NCBI GenBank assembly: GCA_027257055.1
Contig: JAPVLO010000097.1
Span: 6,797,001-6,861,000, forward strand
Reading direction: 5' to 3'
DNA length: 64,000 nucleotides
Origin: Cephalopachus bancanus
Taxonomy: Eukaryota > Chordata > Mammalia > Primates > Tarsiidae
The first letter of the stretch is position 1. The number at the start of each line of letters is the position of its first letter. The notes below the pieces were generated by a model. That model did not search any database. It had not been told where the DNA came from and saw only the letters and a program-made list of their open reading frames with translations. Shown piece by piece: positions 43,805-55,603 of this stretch. A program made the position numbers and the translations under genes.

Positions 43805-44180
43805 CAGCCTAGGCAACATAGCAAGACCTCACATCAGATAGTTTCCATATTGGACTGTGTTATTGATTCGTTCAACACATTTCACTTATTCAAAGAATAT
43901 CTAGGATTGCATTTAAGATCTATGCCAGAATCTGAGGGTGTAGGTATCTAATGACACTGTCCCAGTTTCCAAAGATATAGATACGAAAACATTTTAATAA
44001 GTTTAGCAATGAAAAACCAACAAACAAAAAATTATCCAGACAGTAGTGGGCCCAGCTACTCAGGAGGCTGAAGCCAAAGAGTCACCTGAGCCCAGGAGGT
44101 TGAGGCTGAGGTAAGCAGTGAATGTGCCACTGCACTGCAGCCTGGGCAGCAGAATGTAACCTGGACTCAAAAAAAAAAGA
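43805..44180 (+). mobile_element. Alu carrying an inverted copy of nearby DNA
   Basis: Alu text begins agcctaggcaacatagcaag (left arm, 5'-truncated), stops at about 43835 and resumes at about 44030 with the right arm (cccagctactcaggaggctg), ending in an A tail. The agagaccc duplication flanks the unit. The gap is filled by 43841-44007. Confidence 0.85.
43841..44007 (-). repeat. 167-bp inverted repeat, right copy inside an Alu
   Basis: Reverse complement of 43377-43543, for example gtttccatattggactg and cacttattcaaagaat. It sits where the end of the Alu left arm and the linker should be. Confidence 0.93.
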
Positions 44181-44329
44181 GAGAGAGACCCCACTCACTA
44201 CAAAAAATAACTATGTGAAGTGATGAATATGTTAGTTGATTTAAGCATTCCACAACATATATCAAAACATCACATAGCACTCCATAGTTATATACAGTTA
44301 TTTGTCAATTAAAAATCAATTGATTTTTT
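44181..44329. other. Sequence carried between Alu tail and LTR
   Basis: Contains aaaaaataactatgtgaagt and atatcaaaacatcacatagc, wording often seen beside retrotransposon tails. Origin not determined. Confidence 0.35.
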
Positions 44330-44541
44330 TTAAAGAAACCCCAGAGAGATCTCTTGCTTCCTCCACTCTGTGAGGTTAGAATGAAAAGACTGCTGTCTAG
44401 GAAGATAAGCCCTCACCAGACACCTAGTCGGTCTTGATCTTAAACTTTCTCACCTCTGAAACTGTGAGAAATAAATTTCTGTTGTTTATAAGTGACCCAG
44501 TTTATCATATGTTGTTGGAGAAGCCTAAATGGACTAAGACA

Positions 44542-45351
44542 GCGGGCACCCTGATGTTTACAGCTCCTAATTTTTACCTCTTGTAAACTACAGTCCTATA
44601 TAGGATCTACTCACAGGATCTAGTGAAGGCCCCACACTTCACTACTTTTGCTGTCTCCCACTTCTCAACCAGTCCAAATCAAAAACCGGTCTCATGACCC
44701 AAACCTCTTCCTTTCTATGATGACTTCCCTGTCACTTACCTTCCAGTAAAATCCTCAAAGTGAAGTTGGGGAGAGAAAAACTTTATTTATTGAGCACCTC
44801 CTGTGTGCTGATCGCCAAAAGATGCATTTCCTATTTTTTTCTTTATTTAAATAAACAACTGCTTCATTTTACTAACTTAAAAACTGCAGTTAAAAGATTA
44901 ATTTATCCCAGAAGTTGGAATTCAAAGCAGTCGGTATGATGCCAAGGTACATCTCTTTCCATCACTCCACAAATGTCTGATTCATCGTATATCCCACATT
45001 GCCCCTGGCGAAATGCCTTGAGCATAACAGGAATTTAATAAATATTTGCTAAAGGGATGAATTGAATGGAGCTATGCAACATTTTCAGTGCAGCAAAATG
45101 GTGGGATTTGAATCTTAGATCTGCTCTTCATTAGTTAGGCAAATTGTTTAGCCCTGATTCTCTCCATCTAGAATGGTTCCATAGATATTTGCAGAAGGAA
45201 AGATCAAAGTTTATTTTGAGGACTCTCCCTTTCGAAACTCCTATTAGACCCCACCCCAACTCACATACTTCGTTTAGATATGTAATTAACCTCCATCAAG
45301 TTGCAAAGAGGCTTGGTTGAGGAACTATATTTTCTTCCCTTTCTTTAAAAT
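44542..45351. other. Intergenic spacer, no recognisable element
   Basis: No exon or named repeat recognised. Confidence 0.45.
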
Positions 45352-45634
45352 TTTGTTTTGTTTTGTTTTAACAGAGACCAGGTGTCTCTTTGTTACCCAG
45401 GCTGGAGTGGAGTGATGCCATCACAACTCACTATAACCTCAAACTCCTGGACTAAAGCCATCTGCCCTCCTCAGCCTCCAGGGACTATGGGTGAATGCCA
45501 CCACACCCAGCTAATTTTTAGATTTTTTGTAAAGACAGAGTCTCCCCATGTTGCCCAGGCTGATCTTGAACTCCTGGCCTCCAGTGATCCTTCTGGCTTA
45601 GACGCCCTGGGATTACAGGCCTCTACACCCAATC
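45352..45634 (-). mobile_element. Alu, ancient AluJ-like
   Basis: Antisense with (ttttg) run, accaggtgtctctttgttac and gatcttgaactcctggcctc. Strongly diverged. Confidence 0.85.
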
Positions 45635-46374
45635 AATTTTTTCTTATAATTGTTTGTGTTTGCTTTATACTTTGTCTCACTGATAGAGACTTTAATTTTC
45701 TAATTCCAAAGCACGTACTCCCTACCCAGCCATGGTAACCACTGTCATGAATTTGAAGTTTTGGTAATGACTATGTTTACATTTTCTTCCTATAAAAATG
45801 TAATGAAAAAGGATGCTTGGGGGACAAAATAGTATTTTGCCTCTTTATGTAAAAAAGAAAAAATGAAAGAGGAAGGCAATAATTTGCTTTTATTATGTTT
45901 ATTTGTTAAAATATTTGTAAAATTAAAGACGTTGAAAAAATTCCTATTCATTTACCTTCTAAATAAGGGACCATGTCATTAAGTTTTCAAATATTTTGCT
46001 CACCATTCTGGTAATGAAATAAAACTGTGAACAAATACATTTATATTATTAATATTTCACTATTTTGCACACACAAGAAAAACATAATTAGGCAAAACCA
46101 AAGGCCAAAGGACCAGCTATTGGATGGACAAGGTTAATTGTTCTTACTGTCTGTTTTATTCTTGAAGTGCCACAAGTCTTCAGAAAATTAATCAAAGTGA
46201 ATATTCTGTAGAATTTAAAGAGAAACCTTGTTTATCTGTGAAATAAGACCAGCTGAAAAAAATCTGCCTGAAGCTAAGGATGGTTATAACCTCAGCTTCA
46301 AAGTAAATCAGAAACAAATGCCTTCAAGTTCTATACTCTTGACTGTGGCCTACTATTTGTGTGCTTTTATGAAG
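45635..46374. other. Intergenic spacer, no recognisable element
   Basis: AT-rich, nothing recognised. Confidence 0.45.
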
Positions 46375-47262
46375 GGGGACCCCCCCAAAAAATGAACTTA
46401 TTTATAAAAAATTACATCTTTATTCTTACATGTTTAAACTTCAGTCACCTTCAAAGTACTCTCCGTTTGATGCAGTACACCTAGTGAGATGCTTTTTCCA
46501 TGGCTCAAAACAGTTTTTGAACTTGTCAATTTTTTTTTTTTTTTTGAGTCAGAGTCTCTCTCTGTCTCCCAGGATGGAGTGTAGTGGCACGCTGCTCACA
46601 GCCACTGCAGCCTCAGACTGCTGGGCTCAGGCGATCCTTCCACCTTAACCTTCCAAGTAACTGGAACTACAGGCATGTGCCACTACGACCAGCTAATTGT
46701 TTGATTTATTGTAGAGATGAGGTCTTGCCAAGTTGCCTGGGCTGGTCTCGAACCTGTGACCTCAGGCAATACTCTCACCTTGGCTTCCCAAAGTGCTGGG
46801 ATTATAGGCGTAAGCCACCGCGCCCAGCCGAACTTGTCAATTTTAATGCCTTTTAGTGTGTCAGCTCTTTTTTTTTATCACCTCTTCCATGTCCACACAA
46901 CGTTTCCCTTTGAGGATTTTTTTCATCCAGAGAAACAAAAAAAAGTTGCTCTGAGTGAGACTGGGTGAATAGGGAGAGGGGTGTGTGGGGGTCATGCCAT
47001 TTTGAGTCAAAAACTGCAGAACACTCAGTGCAGTGTGGACAGGTGCACTGGTAATCATGATGGGTGATTACCCATCATGAAAGGAACAAACATGTAGAAA
47101 GAATCTTCAAAAAAATTCGCTGAAGCTGAACGCAGCATCTCACAACAATGCTGCCTGGCACACTGATAGTGATGTGTTCCTAGAATACTTACCTAGTGGG
47201 GAAAGCCTGTGCTACAAGGGACCTTCCCTCCAATAAATAATTCCAGGTTTTTGGGGGTCACC
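46375..47262 (-). mobile_element. mariner-derived MITE, copy 2, interrupted by an Alu
   Basis: Both termini are present: gggggacccccccaaaaaat on the left and ccaggtttttgggggtcacc on the right. The Alu at 46531-46829 splits it, leaving about 590 bp. On the minus strand 47058-46861 is open for 65 codons and shows a mariner transposase C-terminus (HTALSVLQFLTQNGMTP, then SNFFLFLWMKKILKGKR). Confidence 0.88.
46531..46829 (-). mobile_element. Alu inside mariner MITE, older local form
   Basis: Target duplication gaacttgtcaatttt on both sides, so the Alu is younger than the MITE copy. Confidence 0.95.
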
Positions 47263-47372
47263 CACATACATCAAAGCATTTAAATACTTTCTGCAAGAAA
47301 ATACATTCCTATAGCATATAATTCACTCTCCGACATTCCTTTTCTCTTAAATATGTGTTGCTTAAATTCTTA

Positions 47373-47660
47373 TTTTTTTTTTTTTTGAGTTGAAGTCTCA
47401 CTCCGTCGCCCAGATTGTAGTGCAGTGGCCGCTCCCGGTCACCACAGCCTCAACCTGCTGGGCTCCGGCGATCCTTCCGCCTCAGCCTTCCAAGTAGCTG
47501 GAACTACAGGCACGCGCCCAGCTCATTTTTTTAAAGTTTATTGTAGAGATGAGGTCTCGCCAAGTTGCCCAGGCGGGTCTCGAACCAGCAGGCTCAGGCA
47601 ATCCACTCACCTCAGCCTCCCAAAGGTGTGGGATTACAGGCTGAGCCACCAAACCCGGCT
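47373..47660 (-). mobile_element. Alu, young local form
   Basis: Antisense full copy, duplication gcttaaattctta. Confidence 0.95.
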
Positions 47661-47758
47661 GCTTAAATTCTTAAGCAGTTTGACTTCATAAATAACTTCA
47701 TTCCTCATGCCTCCATTAAACGTTTCATGAAGTACGAGGCACTTCAAAAATATTTTAG

Positions 47759-48052
47759 GGCCAGGCTCGATGGCTCAGCCTGTAATCCCAGCACTTTGGG
47801 AGGCCGAGGCGAATGGATTGCCTGAGCCGCTGGTTCAAGACCCACCCAGCAACTTGGCGAGACCTCATCTCTACAATCAATCAAAAAATTAGCGGGCATA
47901 GTAGTGCGCACCTGTAGTTCCAGCTACTCGGAAGGCTGAGGCAGAAGGATTGCCTGAGCCCAGCAGGTTGAGGCTGCGGTGGCCGGGAGCGGCCACTGCA
48001 CTCCAGTCTGGGAGACGGAGTGAGACTCCAACTCACAAAAAAAAAAAAAAAA
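47759..48052 (+). mobile_element. Alu, young local form
   Basis: Full dimer, with a short loss at caagacccacccagcaac. Ggctcagcctgtaat start. Confidence 0.93.
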
Positions 48053-48390
48053 TTTACTGTATAAGTACACATGTAGAAGTTCACATGAAAAAATGATCAT
48101 GGCATATTGTTAAGTGAAAAAAGAAGGTCAAAAAGTAATATGCAAAGTATGATTCCAGTTTTTGTAAATAAAAAAACACTTTTTAAGACAAATATAGATA
48201 TATCCTATATCCAAATACAGATATATCCTCCAAAAAAAAATAGAAGATTATACCCAAAACTATTGACAGAGGATATTTATTTTTATTTGGATATATTCTA
48301 AATGATCATTTTTGTCTCTATATTTTCTAATTTTTCTACAGTGACTGTCATATTTGCATAATCAAAAATTAACACAAGCTTTTCCTTAAA
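48053..48390 (+). mobile_element. Ancient L1 3' end
   Basis: The strings gcatattgttaagtgaaaaa, agtatgattccagtttttgt and attttctaatttttctacag follow an L1M 3' end. Confidence 0.6.
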
Positions 48391-49111
48391 ACATATGTTA
48401 GTGACAATTGAAATCTATAGGTACAGCTAAGTACTCCCCTCTGCCCCCAGTCTCCTCGAGGTACTATTCAAGAAACTGTATTAGACTTCATGAACCTAAA
48501 CAAGTATGGGAGTTGAAGCTATACCCAGCAGAAGCTCATGACAAATACTGCCTTCACCCAAGAAGACAGGCTGTTGTCTAAATGTGAGTAATCATTTCCT
48601 TTCATTTTACATTAAGTGTAGAAAAAAACAATGACTACTCTAAAAGTCATAATCCCAGAAATTCTACTTATTTTCTAGAAGACTGTGCAAAATACTGGAA
48701 TTTGTACTTTGTATTATAGCACTCATTTCCTTGAAACATATATCTTCAGAAGCCCCTCCTCCCTACCTCCCTTCAGTCATTCAATCACATAACAATATTT
48801 ATTGAGTGCTTGCTATGTGCTTGACATTATAGAATACACCAATTTAAAAAATAAGGCAAAGATTTCTGTCCCAGTGAAGCATACATTCCAGTAGAAAGAG
48901 ACAAAATGAAGAGGTAAATTATTTGGTATATTAGATGGTGATAAGTGTCACAGAAAAAGAAATCAAATAACACCATAGGAAATACTGTTGAGGTGTGGAG
49001 GAGGAAAAAGACAGAAGCTAGCAAAATCATACTAGGCCTTGTAGGCCTTGTTTACCCTGAGTGAGATGAAGGCATTGGGAGATTTTGAGAAGCAAAGTGA
49101 CATCATCTAAA
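48391..49111. other. Intergenic spacer, no recognisable element
   Basis: No exon or named repeat recognised. Confidence 0.45.
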
Positions 49112-49279
49112 TTTTTTTTTTTTTTTTTTTTTTGAGTTGGAGTCTCACTCTGTCACCCAGACTGTAGTGCAATGGCCATTCCCGGCCACCTCTGCCTCGA
49201 CCTGCTGGGCTCCAGCGATCCTTCCACCTCAGTCTTCCAAGTAGCTGGAACTACAGGCGTATGCTACTACGCCCGGCTA
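49112..49279 (-). mobile_element. Alu right arm, young local form (stack 1 of 3)
   Basis: Antisense, long T run, ends at acgcccggctat where the next Alu begins. The left arm is absent. Confidence 0.88.
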
Positions 49280-49282
49280 TAA

Positions 49283-49558
49283 TTTTTTTTTTTAAAGTTG
49301 GAGTATCACTCTGTCACTCAGGTTGGAGTACAGTGGCACACTCATGACCACCCCAGTGTCGACCTGTTGGGCTCAGGTGATCCTTCTGCCTCAGCCTTCC
49401 AAGTAGCTGGAACTACAGGCACATTCTACCATGAATTTTTCGATTTATTGTAGAGACAAAGTTCCGCCAAATTCCCCGGGGCTGGTCTTGAACCGGCGGC
49501 TCAGGGAATCCACTCGTCTCAGCCTCCCAAAGTGCTGGGATTACAACCAAGCCCGGCC
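49283..49558 (-). mobile_element. Alu, older local form (stack 2 of 3)
   Basis: Antisense copy with cgaatt/ccgcc variants and a gap at ttacaaccaagcccggcc. It directly abuts the preceding fragment. Confidence 0.9.
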
Positions 49559-49566
49559 TAAATTGA

Positions 49567-49864
49567 TTTTTTTTTTTTTTTTTTTTGAGTTGGCATCTCA
49601 CTCTGTCGCCCAGACTGGAGTGCAGTGGCCACTCCCGGCCACCGCAGCCTCGACCTGCTGGGCTCCGGCTATGCTTCCACCTCAGCCTTCCCAGTAGCTG
49701 GAACTACAGGCGCGCACTATCATGCCTTGCTAATTTTTTTGATTTATTGTAGAGATGAGGTCTTGCCAAGTTGCCCAGGTGGGTCTCGAACCCGCGGGCT
49801 CAGGCAATCCACTCACCTCAGCCTCCCAAAGGCGGGATTACAAGCTGAGCCACCGAGCACGGCT
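49567..49864 (-). mobile_element. Alu, young local form (stack 3 of 3)
   Basis: Antisense full copy flanked by taaattgattt / taaattaattt. Confidence 0.94.
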
Positions 49865-50147
49865 CTAAATTAATTTTAAAGCCTCACTCTGGCTGCTGTG
49901 GGAACAGCTCAAGGAGGCAAGAACAGTAGTAACAAGACCACATAAGAAGGATATAGGAAAATCCAGGTGAGAAATAACGGCGTCTTAGACCAAGAGGATA
50001 GTGGTGGAAGTGGTCAAAAGTGGTCAAATTCAGGGAATATTTTGACAGTAGAGCCAACAGGTTTTCCTGACAGACTGAGTGAGGGATGAGAATGAGGAGT
50101 TAAGGATGACTGAAAGGTTTTTGGCCAGAGCACACGGGAAGAGTGAG

Positions 50148-50444
50148 CGTTCAGCAATTTTTGAGCAAAAACAGCTGACCCCCATGCCCCACCCTCCCTA
50201 TTCACGTGATCTCATCCCACGTGCTTTTTCTCTGTTTCCCTGGGTGAAAAGTCTTCAAAGGGAAATCTTTTGCTAACTTGGAAAAGGTGAAACAAAAAAC
50301 AGCATAAGCACTGAAAGGCATCGAAAAAGCCTTTCGTGTATTGCATCAAATGGAAAGTACTCTGAAGGTGACTGAAGTTTAAACATGTAGGAATAAAGAC
50401 ACACTTTTTAATAAATAAATTCCAGGATCTTTTGGGTTCCCCTT
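50148..50444 (+). mobile_element. mariner-derived MITE, copy 3 (partial, opposite orientation)
   Basis: Starts inside the transposase remnant (ttcagcaatttttgagcaaa) and runs to the terminus aattccaggatcttttgggt. The plus strand encodes the mariner C-terminal signature MPHPPYSRDLIPRAFSLFP. The other half is missing. Confidence 0.82.
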
Positions 50445-50674
50445 GGTGATAAGTGCTATGAAGGAAAATAACAGAGTGCAGTGAGAAAAGTAATGGACAG
50501 GATCTAATTTAGATTGGAAGCTGGGGAAGCGGTCCAGGAATTGAAAGAAAGCCTCTGAGACTCGTCAGATTAAGCTAGAGGGACAATGGTCTGAATGATG
50601 TTGGAGAGGCAGAAAGGGGCCTAAATCTTCAGGTCCTTAGAGGACAAGTGATGGGTGAATGAAAAGCAATTAAA

Positions 50675-50962
50675 GTCTGGGCGTGGTGGCTCACACCTGT
50701 ATCCCAACACTTTGGGAGGCCGAGGCAAGAGGATTGCCCATGGGTTCAAGATCAGCCTGGGTAACATGGCGAGACCTCGTCTCTTCAATAAATCAAAAAA
50801 TTAGCTGGGTGTAGTGGCTTGTGCCTGTGGTTTCAGCTACTTGGAAGGCTGAAGCAGAGGGATCACTTGAGTCCAGCAGGTTGAGGCTGTGGTGGCCATA
50901 AGCATGCCACTGCACTCCAGCCGGGGCAACAGAGTGAGACTCTGACTCAAAAAAAAAAAAAA
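50675..50962 (+). mobile_element. Alu, older local form
   Basis: Duplication gaaaagcaattaaa on both sides, followed by a ga-repeat in the tail. Confidence 0.95.
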
Positions 50963-51032
50963 GAGAGAGAGAGAAAAGCAATTAAAATTTGTTAAACAGA
51001 AGAGTAATATGAATGTATTTACTTTTTAAAAC

Positions 51033-51310
51033 TTTTTTTTTTTTAGTCTGGGCCTCACTCTGTCACTCAGGCTGGAGTGCAGTGGTATGCTCACAGCTCA
51101 TTGCAGCCTTGACTCAGGCAATCCTTCCACCTCAGCCTCCCAAGTAGCTGGGACTATAGTTGCTCACCACCACACCCAGCTAATTTTTTACATTTTTTTT
51201 TTATAGAGACAAGATCTCACTATGTTGCCCAGACTAGTCATGACCTCCTGGGTTCAAGCAATACTCCTTTCTTAGCCTCCAAAACTGATGGACTTTCAGA
51301 CATGAGCCAG
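51033..51310 (-). mobile_element. Alu, ancient AluJ-like
   Basis: Antisense, diverged, with cttgactcaggcaatccttc deletion variant. Confidence 0.87.
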
Positions 51311-51402
51311 AAACTTTTTATTTTAAAATTATTTCAAACTTAGAGAAGAGTTTCAAGAAATATTATTTACAGCTCCCTATACCCGTCATCCAGATTTACC
51401 AA

Positions 51403-51699
51403 TTTCTTTTTTTTTTTAGTTGGAGTCTCACTCTGTTGCCTAGGCTGGAGTACAGTGGCACACTCACGACTACCCCAGTGTAGACACACTGGGCTCAGGT
51501 AATCCTTCAGCCTCAGCCTTACAAGTAGCTGGTACTACAGGCGTGTGCCACCACACTTGACTTTTTTTTTTTTTTTTTTTGTAGAGATGAGGTCTCACCA
51601 AGTTGCCCAGACTGGTCTCAAACCTGTGGGATCAGGCATTCCTCTCATCTCAACCTCCCAAAGTGCTGGGATTATAGGTGTGAGCCATGGCACCCAGCT
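51403..51699 (-). mobile_element. Alu, older local form
   Basis: Duplication atttaccaattt, antisense full copy. Confidence 0.93.
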
Positions 51700-51772
51700 G
51701 GATTTACCAATTTTTAACATTTTGATTTGTTTGTTTTATCATTTGCTCCTGCTATGTTTTTGTGTATATATG

Positions 51773-52645
51773 AGGGAGGGCCTCAAAGAAACCAGAATTA
51801 TTTTTTGGAGGGCAGGTCCCTTGCAGTACAGACTTCCTCTGTTAGGTAAGTATTCTAGGTCAACCCATCTGCATCAACATACCTGCTAGTGTTGCTGTGA
51901 GAGGCTGTGTTCACCTTCAGTGAATTTTTTTTTTTTTGAGATTCTTTCAACACCTTTGCTCACTTCATGATGGTTGATTTATGAGCACACCTGCCCAAAT
52001 CTCACTGTGTTCAACAGTTTTTGACCAGAAAGAGCATGACCCCTGGGCCCCACCCTCCTTATTCACCTGATCATACCGAGCAACTTTTTTTCCCCCCAAA
52101 TGAAAAATGTCCTCAAAGGGAAATATTTTCCTGATGTGGAAGAGCTGAAACAAAAAAAGGCACAAGCACCAAAAGGCATCAAAATTGACGAGCTCAAAAA
52201 CCGTTTTGAGCAGTGGAAAAAGCATCAACAAGTGTATTACATCAAATAGAAAGTACTTTGATGGTGGCTGAAGTTTAAACCTGTAAGAATAAAGACACAA
52301 GCCGGGCTCGGTGGCTCAGCCTGTAATCCCGCGCCTTTGGGAGGCTGAGGTAAGTGGATTGCCTGAGCCCGCAGGTTCGAGACCCACCTGGGCAACTTGG
52401 CGAGACCTCATCTCTACAATAAATCAAAAAAATTAGGGGCGTTAGCGCGAGCTGTAGTTCCCGCTACTGGAAAGGGTGAGCGAAAAGGGTCACCCGGGGC
52501 CCAGCAGGGCAGGCTGGGTGGCCGGGGGCGGCCACTGCACTCCAGTCTGGGCGACAGAGTGAGACTCCAACTCAAAAAAAATAAATAAAAGAATAAAGAC
52601 ACAATTTTTTAATAAATAAATTCTCTGTGTTTTGGGGTCCCCTCT
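51773..52645 (+). mobile_element. mariner-derived MITE, copy 4, interrupted by an Alu
   Basis: The left end is gagggcctcaaagaaaccag and the right end is tgttttggggtcccct. The plus strand keeps decayed transposase C-terminal codons (cccaccctccttattcacct, tcctcaaagggaaatatttt). The Alu at 52301-52590 lies near its right end; about 580 bp remain without it. Confidence 0.85.
52301..52590 (+). mobile_element. Alu inside mariner MITE, young local form
   Basis: Perfect duplication agaataaagacacaa. The right arm is scrambled (ggggcgttagcgcgagctg and several single-base changes), unusual for this otherwise young subfamily. Confidence 0.95.
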
Positions 52646-52651
52646 TGTATA

Positions 52652-52679
52652 TGTGTGTGTGCATGTACACATACACGCG

Positions 52680-52713
<34 letters not shown>

Positions 52714-52720
52714 ACACACT
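52652..52720. repeat. (TG)n/(CA)n microsatellite
   Basis: Short tg run followed by a longer ca run (cacacac at about 52682-52719). Confidence 0.95.
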
Positions 52721-53168
52721 CAATTCTTATTGTTTATAGATTCGGTATTATTGAATTTGTCTACTTGCTAAAATTTACTTATAATCCCCAAGTCGTTATT
52801 CATCTTTTATAGACATGTGTAAAGCAACAAAAATTTGAATCTCTCCTCTTGCATATTTCCAGCTAAGATCAAACAAATTGGCATTCTTCCTCTCATTTCC
52901 ACTCCCACACTGTAATTGTGTCTTTTTTGCAGTCTTTTTAGTGCCACTTTCTTCATGATGTAAATCTCTCTTACTATTGCTTGCACTAAATTTGATCACT
53001 TGTTTATGGTTATATCTGCCAGGTTTCTCACTGTAAAGTTACCATTTTTCCTCTTTTAACTAATGAGCAACATGCGGGACCTACTTAGAGACTATATAAA
53101 TATCCTGCTCTTCATCAAGCTTTGACCTATTAATTTTATTGGTGATTTTGCTATTTTAAATGACTCCC

Positions 53169-53765
53169 AGCTGGGCACGGTGGCTTATGCCCATATGTCC
53201 ATCACTTTGGGAGGCTGAGGCAGGAGAATTGTTTGAGCCCAGGAGTTCGAGACCAGCCTGGACAACATAGCAAGACCTCGTCTCTAAACATGAATATTAA
53301 AAAATTAGCCAGGCTCAGTGACTCAGCCTATAATCCCGCGCCTTTGGGAGGCTGAGGTGAGTAGATTGCCTGAGCCCGCGGGTTCGAGACCTGCCTGGGC
53401 AGCGAGACCTCATCTCTACAATAAATCAAAAAATCAGCCGGGCGTGGTAGCGCATGCCTGTAATTCTGGTTACTCAGAAGGCTGAGGCGGAATGATCGCC
53501 AGAGCCCAGCAGGCGAGGCTGCGGTGGCCGGGAGTGGCCACTGCACTCCAGTCTGGGCAACCGAGTAAGACTCCAACTCAAAAAAAAAAAAAAAAAAAAA
53601 ATTAGTCAGTGTGCTGGCATACTCTTGTAGTCCCAGCTACTCGGGAGACTCAGGCAATGGAATTACCTGAGCCCAGAAAGTCAAGGCTGTAGTAAGCTGT
53701 GATCATGCCTCTGCACTCCAGCCTGGGTGACAAGATGAGACCCCAACCCAAAATAATAATAATTT
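53169..53765 (+). mobile_element. Ancient Alu split by a younger Alu
   Basis: Left arm 53169-53303 and right arm 53602-53765 of one old Alu, separated by a young Alu in the linker. Confidence 0.9.
53306..53601 (+). mobile_element. Alu inside Alu, young local form
   Basis: Inserted in the linker of the older Alu. The outer element's aaaaaattag is duplicated on both sides. Confidence 0.93.
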
Positions 53766-53961
53766 TTTAAATGGCCTTCAGGCATAGTGCTTAAGAGCTG
53801 TCTAGTATTCCTAAGTGCACGAAAGTTATATTTACGGAGGAAATACATGTATTAGAGAACTATTTTTTAGGCATGAATCACAATGCTGTTGGTTGTGAGT
53901 TCAATGTTAATGAATCAATAGTATATATTGAATAAGGTGTCTTTAAACAGAAACACACATA

Positions 53962-54250
53962 GGCCGGGCGTGGTGGCTCATGCCTATAATCCCAGCACTT
54001 TGGGAGGCCGAGATGAGAGGATTGCCTGAGCCTACGGGCTCAAGACCAGTCTGGGAAACTTGGCGAGACCTCGTCTCTACAATAAATAATAAAAAAAAAA
54101 TTAGCCAAGTGTAGTGGTGCATGCCTGTAGTTCCAGCTACTTGGAAGAAGTATCTCCTGTACCCAGCAAGTCGAGGCGACCACTGCACTCCAGCCTGGGT
54201 GACAGATTGAAATTCCAATGCAAAAAAAAAAAAAGAAAGAAAGAAGAAAG
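53962..54250 (+). mobile_element. Alu, older local form
   Basis: Duplication agaaacacacata on the left and agaaacacacata on the right. Right arm shortened at ttggaagaagtatctcc. Confidence 0.94.
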
Positions 54251-54303
54251 AAACACACATAAAACATGGTTATGTCTGATCCCTGGAAAAAAATGTTGTG
54301 ACT

Positions 54304-54608
54304 TTTTTTTTTTTTTTTTTTGGCGTTGGAGTCTCACTCTGTCTTCCAGGCTGGAGTGCAGTGGCATGCTCACAGCCATCACAGCCTCGGCCTGCTGGGC
54401 TCAGGTGATCCTCCTGCCTCAGCCTTCCAAGTAGCTGGAACTACAGGCACTTGCCTCCATGCCTGGCTGGATTTTTTTTTTGGTTTATTGTAGAGACGAG
54501 GTCTTGCCAAGTGACCCAGGCTGATCTCAAACCTCTGGGCTCAGGCAATCCTCTCACCTCTACCTCCAAAAGTGCTGGGATTACAGACGTGAGCCACCGT
54601 GCCAGGCA
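54304..54608 (-). mobile_element. Alu, older local form
   Basis: Antisense full copy. It abuts the truncated end of MITE copy 5. Confidence 0.92.
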
Positions 54609-54948
54609 ACTTCAGTCACTTTCAAAGTACTCTCTATTTGATATAATACACCTATTGAGATGCTTTTTTCGCTGCTCAAAACAGTTTTAAAATCCATCAG
54701 TTTTGTTGCCTCTTAGTGCTTCTGATGTTTTTTGTTTCACCGGCTCCACACTGGCAAAACGTTTCCCTTTGAAGAGTTTTTCATCTGGGGAAACAAAAAC
54801 AACAAAAAAAAGTTGATCAGAGCTATATTTTGTGAATAGGGAGGGTGGGGCACAGGGTCAAGTTGTTTTTTGATCGAAAACTGCTGAACACTTATGATGT
54901 GGGAAGGTGCGCTCATAAATCACCCATTTATGAAATGGGTAAACCTAG

Positions 54949-55428
<480 letters not shown>

Positions 55429-55603
55429 TCAAAAAATTCACTGAAGCTGAACACACCCTCTCACAACGCTAGCTGGTACACTGATGCTTATTGGTTCCCA
55501 GAACACTTGCCTAGCAAGGGAAGCCTGTCCTACAACAGGCCTGCCCTCCAAAAAAAAAAAAAAAAAAATTCCAGGTTTTTCTGGGTTTCCTTTCACATAC
55601 TTT

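Larger units (their letters stand above)
43655..44541 (+). mobile_element. MaLR-type LTR (MLT1/MST group), split by an Alu
   Basis: The left part (43655-43804) starts tgtgatctgaatgtttgtgt and includes aggagatggggccttggaga and cttataaaagagaccc. The right part (44330-44541) includes ccctcaccagacacctag, gtgagaaataaatttctgtt and ends aatggactaagaca. These are the ordered features of MaLR LTRs. An Alu carrying other material lies between them. Confidence 0.8.
51309..53165 (-). mobile_element. Ancient L1M-type 3' UTR, antisense, interrupted
   Basis: The plus-strand pieces tttcaaacttagagaagagt (near 51340), ttaacattttgatttg (near 51715), ggttatatctgccaggtttc (near 53010) and gagactatataaatatcctg (near 53090) fit the antisense of an old L1 3' UTR. 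Alu, MITE and microsatellite interrupt it. Confidence 0.5.

Noticed and set aside
46430..46856. Open frames running through Alu and MITE sequence
   Set aside because: Many 60-140 codon frames in the window translate Alu sequence in either orientation. They follow repeat copies, not genes.
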